Origin: an uncultured Candidatus Peregrinibacteria bacterium
Lineage (GTDB): Bacteria > Patescibacteriota > Gracilibacteria > UBA1369
Reading direction: 5' to 3'
Assembly: GCA_937858825.1 (NCBI GenBank)
Contig: CALMAI010000005.1
Location: 1-58,587 of the forward strand
DNA length: 58,587 nt
A model generated the notes under the pieces. That model searched no databases. It had not been told where the DNA came from and saw only the letters and a program-made list of their open reading frames with translations. Within the stretch, counting starts at the first letter, position 1. Each line of letters starts with the position of its first letter. The position numbers were made by a program, and so were the translations under genes. Positions 53,329 through 58,587 of this stretch are shown piece after piece.

Positions 53329-54675
53329 CTATTTAAACAACTGAGAAAAGATCTCTGTCGACCACACCCCAAGAGTTCCCGCACCAGCATGTGGTCCAAT
53401 AAGCATGTGTTTTTCGGTCATCCATTTTTTACGCCCTTTCCAATGTTCCACAGCATCGCCAAGGCCAATTGAATATTTCACTTTCTTCTTCAGTTCCGGT
53501 GGCAAAGAAGCAATCTGCTGCTCATCACGATGAACATCATATCCAGGAACTTTCATATAATCCTTCCCCCAAGCATCATTTCCATACGATTGGAAAATAT
53601 AGTGGTCAATGTATGGAGTGATCGATTCAAGAGAAACGCCATTTCTGCGCGCTGCTGCAGGACCATTGGCCATACAATCATAAGCCCAAAGTGTATCTGC
53701 TTCATCTACTTCCTTCAACCCGTTATACACACGCCGATAAAAATCGGTCCACAAATATTGCTCCTCCGCAAAATTATACGGCCCATGTGGATCTAAAAAG
53801 GATCGGAATCCCATCAATCCATCCCCTAAAAAGAGACCATCAAAGCCAAAATCAGCATTCAACTTTGTATATTGCTGCACAATATAATCTCCAAAAGGGA
53901 TCTTTTCCCCATGCTCATCTTCCACAAAACTGAGGGGGTTTATATCATCACTGTACGGAACAACCGGTTTCAGCGAGTCCCAGTTCCGATTCACAAAAGG
54001 ATTTTTTTCATGTTCTGCGGTATTTCCCCAAAAACCTATCACGACCTTGATATCCTGTTCATGCAATCCATCAACGAGCTTCTTCAGGTCGGCCATTGTC
54101 CACACATCGTCTGCATTCCCATGACGATTTAACGGTACCGTTGCATCTGCATCAAAATCACCATAGTTCAAATAAAAGTGCGGTGCTCTATCCTCCATAA
54201 TCACAATAGATCTAATGCCAGCCTCTTTGAGGCGGCTGAAATCTGCAGTGCCCTCTCTCACTTTTTGCAGAGGGAAAGCGCCCAAATCCACCAATGGAGA
54301 AAAAGTTTTTCGCTCAATACCCATTTTTTCCAAATCATCTAAGGAAACATTTTCACCCCAAAGCGCTTCATACGCTTTCATAATAGCCATATTCGGAACA
54401 ACCTTTCCTAAAAATTTAGTCACATTCCAGATCTCTTCGCGTGTTGTCGCCATTCTCTGATAAATATCCCGCGCTGTTCCAATAATTTCATACTCTAAAT
54501 GCAGCTCTTCGGGCGTTAATATCCGGCCACGATCAACCAAACTATGCGGATCTTCAACCATCTCATATTGTGGAGCATCTTCCTCTGGCAATATGCCATT
54601 ACCAATAGCTAATGCTGCTGCTGCCGCCATAACTGGCCCTCGTTCTTTAATATATTTCGAGAATTTACCAGTCAT
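53329..54675 (-). CDS. TIM-barrel, glycoside-hydrolase-like protein of unknown specificity
   Basis: 448 residues from ATG 54675. The N-terminus (KFSKYIKERGPVMAAAAALAIGNG) may be a weak signal sequence. The body has beta/alpha-barrel features of glycoside hydrolases: AGIRSIVIMEDRAPHFYLNYG, DIKVVIGFWGN, FGFDGLFLGDGLMGFRS at the position of the usual catalytic Asp strand, and TLWAYDCMANG. I cannot assign a GH family or substrate. A TATAAT at 54699-54694 precedes it. Isolated gene. Confidence 0.65.
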   Translation of the reverse strand: MTGKFSKYIKERGPVMAAAAALAIGNGILPEEDAPQYEMVEDPHSLVDRGRILTPEELHLEYEIIGTARDIYQRMATTREEIWNVTKFLGKVVPNMAIMKAYEALWGENVSLDDLEKMGIERKTFSPLVDLGAFPLQKVREGTADFSRLKEAGIRSIVIMEDRAPHFYLNYGDFDADATVPLNRHGNADDVWTMADLKKLVDGLHEQDIKVVIGFWGNTAEHEKNPFVNRNWDSLKPVVPYSDDINPLSFVEDEHGEKIPFGDYIVQQYTKLNADFGFDGLFLGDGLMGFRSFLDPHGPYNFAEEQYLWTDFYRRVYNGLKEVDEADTLWAYDCMANGPAAARRNGVSLESITPYIDHYIFQSYGNDAWGKDYMKVPGYDVHRDEQQIASLPPELKKKVKYSIGLGDAVEHWKGRKKWMTEKHMLIGPHAGAGTLGVWSTEIFSQLFK

Positions 54676-54744
54676 AGGAAATATTTTGAAAGGATTATAG
54701 TTTAACATAAAATAAAAAAATGTCAATCACCTCTCTTACAACAG

Positions 54745-54772
54745 AAAAGCCCCGGTCTCTTGGCGGGGCTTT
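54745..54772 (-). terminator. Intrinsic terminator of the 56-residue basic protein gene
   Basis: AAAGCCCCG (54746-54754) pairs with CGGGGCTTT (54764-54772). On the minus strand it is followed by TTTTCTGTTG. It lies 55 bp after the stop of the small gene. Confidence 0.8.
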
Positions 54773-54827
54773 CCCATATGCTTCATAATGTAAGGGGTTA
54801 AGAGTACAAGCTTCCGATTGGTATGCA

Positions 54828-54998
54828 CTATTTGCCTACAGGAATCTTTTTTACCGCGAAGCTCGTCTTGCCAGAAGTTTTCTTCAGTGCCAGGCCGCGC
54901 ACATGAAGGCGAACCTTCTTTGCAGATTTACGCCTTGGCAAAGGCATTGGGTCTGCGATTCGGTGAGTAAGCATTGGTGCAAAAATTCGAATTTGCAT
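54828..54998 (-). CDS. Small, very basic protein (56 residues)
   Basis: Starts MQIRIFAPMLTHRIADP, then MPLPRRKSAKKVRLHVRG, LALKKTSGKTSFAVKK, IPVGK. It has about 16 Lys/Arg and only one acidic residue, which suggests nucleic-acid or ribosome binding. I recognise no family. A TATAAT (55020-55015) lies 16 bp upstream and a terminator 55 bp downstream, making a complete independent transcription unit. The 15 bases around its start are identical to those of the HTH gene at 7117. Support comes from these flanks and not from homology. Confidence 0.6.
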   Translation of the reverse strand: MQIRIFAPMLTHRIADPMPLPRRKSAKKVRLHVRGLALKKTSGKTSFAVKKIPVGK

Positions 54999-55014
54999 AA
55001 GAAATGAGGGTTAA

Positions 55015-55020
55015 ATTATA
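55015..55020 (-). promoter_or_regulatory. -10 box of the small basic protein gene
   Basis: TATAAT on the minus strand, 16 bp before ATG 54998. No good -35 box is seen. The stretch 55021-55145 toward lexA holds nothing else I can identify. Confidence 0.5.
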
Positions 55021-55145
55021 GGTACACATCCTGGCTTTCTTATGAATTAAAGCCACAAGGTCTACCGACAATTTCTGATTTCAAAGGTCACAAAGCACGC
55101 CCACAAAATTTCGCGGTTAAAGAACAATCAATCTGCGCACTAGTT

Positions 55146-55769
55146 TTATCTCTTGTAGTAGCGAATAAGTCCCGTTACCACACCCTGCAGACACAATTCA
55201 CCTTCAGGATAAATATTGTCATAGTTGATATTCTCTGGCTTCAGATACACACGTCCTTTGCTATCTTTCATGTATCGCTTCACAGTATTTTGATTATCTA
55301 CAAGCCCGACAACAATGTCGCCTTTTCGAGCCTGAAGCGCTCCACACACCACCAAAATATCTCCGTCAAATATTCCCGCATCAATCATACTATCGCCTGT
55401 CACACGAAGCAGATAAGAGTCTTTATATTTGTAAATCGCATCTTCCCCAACATTGAGCCAGTCCTCAATGTATTCCTCGGTAAGAACAGGGCCGCCGGCT
55501 GGCACCATTCCGAGCAGAGGCAACTTGAACTCATTTGATTGCAGGCGCTCTTTAACACTTGAAAGAAGTTTGATTCCGCGCGGAGTGTCATCCTTCTCAA
55601 TGTATCCTTTCTCTTCCAGAGCCTTCAAATGCTTAAGAATACTATTGTCAGAGCTCACACCGAAGAACTCCCGCATCTCCCTGAGCGTGGGAGAGGATCC
55701 ATGTTCCAGTTGGTAGTCTTCAATGAATTGAAGAACTGCACTCTGTTTTTCGGTCAAAACGTCTGACAT
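55146..55769 (-). CDS. lexA: SOS repressor LexA
   Basis: 207 residues from ATG 55769. N-terminal winged HTH (VLTEKQSAVLQFIEDY, SPTLREMREFFGVSSDNSILKHLKALEEKG). Self-cleavage site Ala91-Gly92 in VPAGGP, catalytic Ser127 in GDSMIDAG and Lys164 in NTVKRYM, all in the S24 peptidase domain. It represses DNA-damage genes until RecA triggers cleavage. An 18-bp inverted repeat in its own promoter is the likely operator. A longer frame to 55835 begins inside the -35 box and is not real. Confidence 0.96.
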   Translation of the reverse strand: MSDVLTEKQSAVLQFIEDYQLEHGSSPTLREMREFFGVSSDNSILKHLKALEEKGYIEKDDTPRGIKLLSSVKERLQSNEFKLPLLGMVPAGGPVLTEEYIEDWLNVGEDAIYKYKDSYLLRVTGDSMIDAGIFDGDILVVCGALQARKGDIVVGLVDNQNTVKRYMKDSKGRVYLKPENINYDNIYPEGELCLQGVVTGLIRYYKR

Positions 55770-55806
55770 TGGCTTAAGGAAAAGATTAATGAGTGAAAGT
55801 GTCCTC

Positions 55807-55835
55807 ATTATAGGTGAGCGTATACTCACCGTCAA
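55807..55835 (-). promoter_or_regulatory. lexA promoter
   Basis: TTGACG (55835-55830), a 17-bp spacer, and TATAAT (55812-55807) on the minus strand. Expected start is near 55800, about 31 nt before the ATG. Confidence 0.8.
55813..55830. promoter_or_regulatory. Putative LexA operator (SOS box)
   Basis: GGTGAGTATACGCTCACC: perfect 6-bp arms GGTGAG/CTCACC separated by 6 bp. It fills the spacer between -35 and -10 exactly, so a bound repressor would block the promoter. It differs from the Gram-positive CGAAC-N4-GTTCG and the proteobacterial CTGT-N8-ACAG boxes. Confidence 0.72.
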
Positions 55836-55865
55836 TACTTTTTCCTGAAAATGCCAGAAAACGGC

Positions 55866-56387
55866 TTATTCAAAATCCAAAACAGGCATTCGCTTAAACC
55901 CCATCAGCATCATGAGCGGTTTCACCAAAAAGAACTCTCGCTTCTTATTAAAAGCACGAGCCTTCTCATTATACCTATTGGTCAACTCATCAACCTCCTT
56001 AATTGCATCTTTCAGCTCAGTTTTAATCTCCAAAAATCGAGTATCTTTCTGTATTTCTGGATGCTTTTGCGCCACCTCCAGACACACGGCAATTTTATTC
56101 GCCACTTCCAACTCACCATGAACCCGCTCTTTACTGGGATCCTCCATCTGCCAGAGCCGGCCCCGCAGTTCAATGAGTTCCCCAAAAAGTTTCTTATCAT
56201 CAGCAAATGGTTTCACCGTCTCAATCAGATTGGGAATCTTATCCAGTCGAAGGTTTAAAGCATCCATCACATCAGTCCATTTCATCAACACCCCTGTGCG
56301 CAAACTCTTCATAGTGTAGAACAGGAAAATCGCCCCCAAAAACAGGAGGATCAATACTGAAATGATAACGAGTACAACATTATTCAT
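55866..56387 (-). CDS. LemA family protein
   Basis: 173 residues. One N-terminal transmembrane helix (about 4-25), then a helical bundle with MKWTDVMDALNLRLDKIPNLIETV, the LemA signature, and ELTNRYNEKARAFNKKREFFLVKPLMMLMGFK at the end. LemA proteins are membrane-anchored with a poorly defined role. It follows the GT4 gene by 7 bp, so it belongs to the murG-GT4-lemA unit. Confidence 0.85.
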   Translation of the reverse strand: MNNVVLVIISVLILLFLGAIFLFYTMKSLRTGVLMKWTDVMDALNLRLDKIPNLIETVKPFADDKKLFGELIELRGRLWQMEDPSKERVHGELEVANKIAVCLEVAQKHPEIQKDTRFLEIKTELKDAIKEVDELTNRYNEKARAFNKKREFFLVKPLMMLMGFKRMPVLDFE

Positions 56388-56394
56388 ATATCTA

Positions 56395-57516
56395 TTATAA
56401 CTTCGTATACAGCTCTTTCAAAGCTTTGGCACTTTCTTTCAAAGAGTAAGGACAATCATACTCTGCCAGACGATCTTTCCAGGAATCATAAAAACCCCTG
56501 TCATCAATTAATCGAATTATCGCATCTGCCAATCCTTTTTCATCTTGAGGATCGGTGTACATCGCAGCATTTCCCATCACTTCATGGTGCACCGGAATAT
56601 TCGAAACAACCATCGGCGTTCCACTCACAGCCGCTTCCACAAGCGTTAAATTAAATCCCTCCGCCATCGAGACATTCACAAATCCATAGGCTGACTGGTA
56701 GAGCGCCGGTATATCTGCCTCATCCACAAAACCGGTCATAGCAACGGCATCATTATTTTTAATCGAATCAAAACTTTTGTAGAGACGACCTTCGAGCGAT
56801 TTTCCTCCTGCCAAAACCAACTGCACATCATGCTCAGGAGCTACTCCTTTCACAAAACTTTTCACAAGATGTTCCACATTTTTCCGCTCATCATACCCTC
56901 CAACATACAGAAAAAATGGCTTGGATTCATTAATTCCATACTTCTGAAGTACCTGTTTTTTCATACTATCCTCCATTTTTCCCAAAAAATGTGGAGGTGG
57001 AGCATTATGAATCACCGCTACATCGTCTGCTTTAACCCCGCAAACTTTTATAATATCTTTTTTGGATGTCTCCGATACGGTCACCACTTTTGTCGCACGT
57101 TTTACTGCATTTCTCGCCCGATCCTGATACAACCGCGTTAAAAAAGATCGCCGATACTCTGCCATAGTCCACGGAATCGTATCATGAACAGTCACAACAA
57201 CCGGCTTTAAAAAACCTTTCCATGGATTGGAAGGATAAGGATAATGAACCACATCCACACCAGCCTTTTTAAAAAATCGTGGCAACTTTACCTGTTCCCA
57301 GTGTGTTTTTTTCATACCGGCTGTTCCCAGCAACCGCTCACGGATAATCACAACATCCACATTGGCAGGAAAGTCACCTTCCACCTTTTCCGGAACCACA
57401 AAAACAAATCGATCATCCGGATTCTGCCGCGCCATCTCTCCAAACAAATACTGCGTATACTGACCAATTCCCGTATACGGTTTCGTTAAAAATCGTGCAT
57501 TCACTCCAATAATCAT
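56395..57516 (-). CDS. Glycosyltransferase family 4 (GT-B)
   Basis: 373 residues. N-terminal acceptor half with MIIGVNARFLTKPYTGIGQYTQYL. C-terminal donor half with FFLYVGGYDERKNVEHLVKSF, MTGFVDEADIPALYQSAYGFVNVSMAEGFNLTLVEAAVSGTPMVVSNIPVHHEV, in which the ExFGxxxxE-like motif is AEGFNLTLVEA. Typical of mannosyl- or rhamnosyltransferases for surface glycans. Its ATGA start overlaps the murG stop by 4 bp. Confidence 0.92.
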   Translation of the reverse strand: MIIGVNARFLTKPYTGIGQYTQYLFGEMARQNPDDRFVFVVPEKVEGDFPANVDVVIIRERLLGTAGMKKTHWEQVKLPRFFKKAGVDVVHYPYPSNPWKGFLKPVVVTVHDTIPWTMAEYRRSFLTRLYQDRARNAVKRATKVVTVSETSKKDIIKVCGVKADDVAVIHNAPPPHFLGKMEDSMKKQVLQKYGINESKPFFLYVGGYDERKNVEHLVKSFVKGVAPEHDVQLVLAGGKSLEGRLYKSFDSIKNNDAVAMTGFVDEADIPALYQSAYGFVNVSMAEGFNLTLVEAAVSGTPMVVSNIPVHHEVMGNAAMYTDPQDEKGLADAIIRLIDDRGFYDSWKDRLAEYDCPYSLKESAKALKELYTKL

Positions 57517-58571
57517 AGCGCCTCCAATAAAGCAATAATCTTCTCACTTGCCTCACTTACATCTGCTTTTTGTTCATGCATAGTATGCTCAGACAGATGT
57601 TCCAGATTGGACCAAAATTGTGCAATCTCAAACTCTTCCTCCTCCATCACATGAGCAGCATGCTTCTTGGCAAATGCCTTGGCGTTCACAATCTGATCAC
57701 CGCGACTCGCCCGCCGGCTCAAAGGAATCAGAATCGCCGGCAGCCCTACAGCCCCAATTTCAGAAAGCGTAATCGCTCCACTACGGGTTACCACCACATC
57801 AGCCAACGCATAAAAATCCTTCAAATCCTCTCCCACAAACTCAAAACTTTGGTACCCATCCTTTATTATTTCCCGCTTTTTTCCTTTTCCACAAATATGG
57901 ATGATCTGATACTGCTTCGTAAACTCATCCAAATGATCCCATACCAAATTATTCAAAAAGCTTGCCCCCTGACTTCCTCCCATTACCAAAATAACAGGTT
58001 TCTTTTCATGGAATCCGGTTATCTCACGTCCATGCTTTTCATCACCATCCAAAATATCTTTGCGTACCAGATTTCCAGTTATTTCCACATCTTTTTTAGG
58101 AAAATATCGGGTGCTCTCTTCAAAAGAAACACAAATCTTTGTAGCAAACCTCCCACACATTTTATTGGCCAAACCGGGCACAACATCTGATTCATGCAAA
58201 ACCACCGGAATTCGCAAAATCCATGCAGCCACACACGCGGGGAAGCTCACAAATCCACCCTTGGCAAAAACTGCCTGTGGTTTAAATTTCCGCAGAGCCC
58301 TTATCGCCTGAAAAATCCCAACCGGAATTTTAAAAATACCCAGAAAATTCGGCCACGAAAAATACCGCCGCACCTTCCCGGTCATCACTCCCACAAACTT
58401 CACGCCAACATCATGAACCATTTGCTCCTCCATACCATGGCGCTCGCCAATATACAGAAGTTCAATCTCATCGCCATATTTATCCTTAAACTCTTGAATA
58501 AGCGCGATATTGGGTACGATATGTCCTCCTGTTCCCCCGCCGGTTAGAGCGAGGCGCGTAAGCTTTGGCAT
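57513..58571 (-). CDS. murG: UDP-GlcNAc:undecaprenyl-PP-MurNAc-pentapeptide GlcNAc transferase MurG
   Basis: 352 residues. It makes lipid II on the inner face of the membrane. GGGTGGHIVPNIAL is the N-terminal G-loop, VFAKGGFVSFP the second, MGGSQGASFLN the third, and TRSGAITLSEIGAVGLPAILIPL the UDP-GlcNAc site. The usual HEQN is HESDVVPG. The gene shows that peptidoglycan is made. It is the first gene seen of its unit; only 16 bp remain to the window end, so earlier genes may exist. Confidence 0.96.
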   Translation of the reverse strand: MPKLTRLALTGGGTGGHIVPNIALIQEFKDKYGDEIELLYIGERHGMEEQMVHDVGVKFVGVMTGKVRRYFSWPNFLGIFKIPVGIFQAIRALRKFKPQAVFAKGGFVSFPACVAAWILRIPVVLHESDVVPGLANKMCGRFATKICVSFEESTRYFPKKDVEITGNLVRKDILDGDEKHGREITGFHEKKPVILVMGGSQGASFLNNLVWDHLDEFTKQYQIIHICGKGKKREIIKDGYQSFEFVGEDLKDFYALADVVVTRSGAITLSEIGAVGLPAILIPLSRRASRGDQIVNAKAFAKKHAAHVMEEEEFEIAQFWSNLEHLSEHTMHEQKADVSEASEKIIALLEAL

Positions 58572-58587
58572 GTTTAGAAATTTGAAG

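Noticed and set aside
54694-54726. TTGACA and TATAAT before the TIM-barrel gene
   Set aside because: The spacer is 21 bp, too long for a standard promoter; only the -10 box is mentioned with the gene.

Overview
The window looks like a chromosomal stretch from an uncultivated bacterium of the Candidate Phyla Radiation (Patescibacteria), most likely the Peregrinibacteria side of that group. This placement is inference. It rests on a DUF4012/DUF3352 surface protein pair, a short alanyl-tRNA synthetase without its C-terminal domain, many small lineage-specific membrane proteins, moderate GC, and a rarity of Shine-Dalgarno sites. TGA acts as a stop, so this is not the UGA=Gly code of Gracilibacteria. 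The repertoire is rich for a CPR genome: PPDK, GDH, MetK, MutS/MutL, LexA and S-layer-like proteins. The first ~200 bases are low-complexity C/G runs and look like a contig-end artefact.

Layout. 0.3-6.4 kb (minus strand): a four-gene unit of CTP-type lipid kinase, PLP aminotransferase, glutamate dehydrogenase and pyruvate phosphate dikinase, which together could turn amino acids into PEP. 6.6-9.3 kb: HTH regulator, tRNA-Lys, membrane protein, dnaJ, tRNA-Glu. 9.4-19 kb: a cell-surface island with a possible non-coding RNA, a 1334-residue SLH protein, a beta-propeller/SLH protein and three tandem MopE-motif proteins with glycine-rich linkers. 19-31 kb: polysaccharide synthesis and export, with a Wzm/Wzt transporter, a methyltransferase/double glycosyltransferase fusion, UDP-glucose dehydrogenase, MetK, UDP-glucuronate decarboxylase, a frameshifted glycosyltransferase, an initiating sugar-phosphate transferase and an O-antigen-ligase-type protein. 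31-45.5 kb: PgeF/YfiH, NAD(P)HX dehydratase, enolase, a degenerate metallo-beta-lactamase-fold protein, tRNA-Arg, a proteasome-like Ntn-hydrolase fused in operon with MiaB, a GNAT protein, AlaRS, and the DUF3352-DUF4012 pair. 45.5-51.4 kb: homocysteine S-methyltransferase, a YqfO-like protein, MutS and MutL in one operon. 51.4-58.6 kb: lipoprotein, two paralogous membrane proteins, a TIM-barrel protein, a 56-residue basic protein, LexA, LemA, a GT4 glycosyltransferase and MurG.

The most striking element is a complete transcription attenuator in front of the homocysteine S-methyltransferase gene (51241-51420). It has a strong promoter, a 31-codon leader peptide with six Met codons in a seven-codon window, a 9-bp perfect antiterminator pairing and a 12-bp intrinsic terminator. 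The layout is that of the trp/his attenuators but reads methionine, and the controlled operon makes methionine. A second well-defined regulatory site is an 18-bp inverted repeat lying exactly between the -35 and -10 boxes of lexA, which should be the LexA operator of this lineage.
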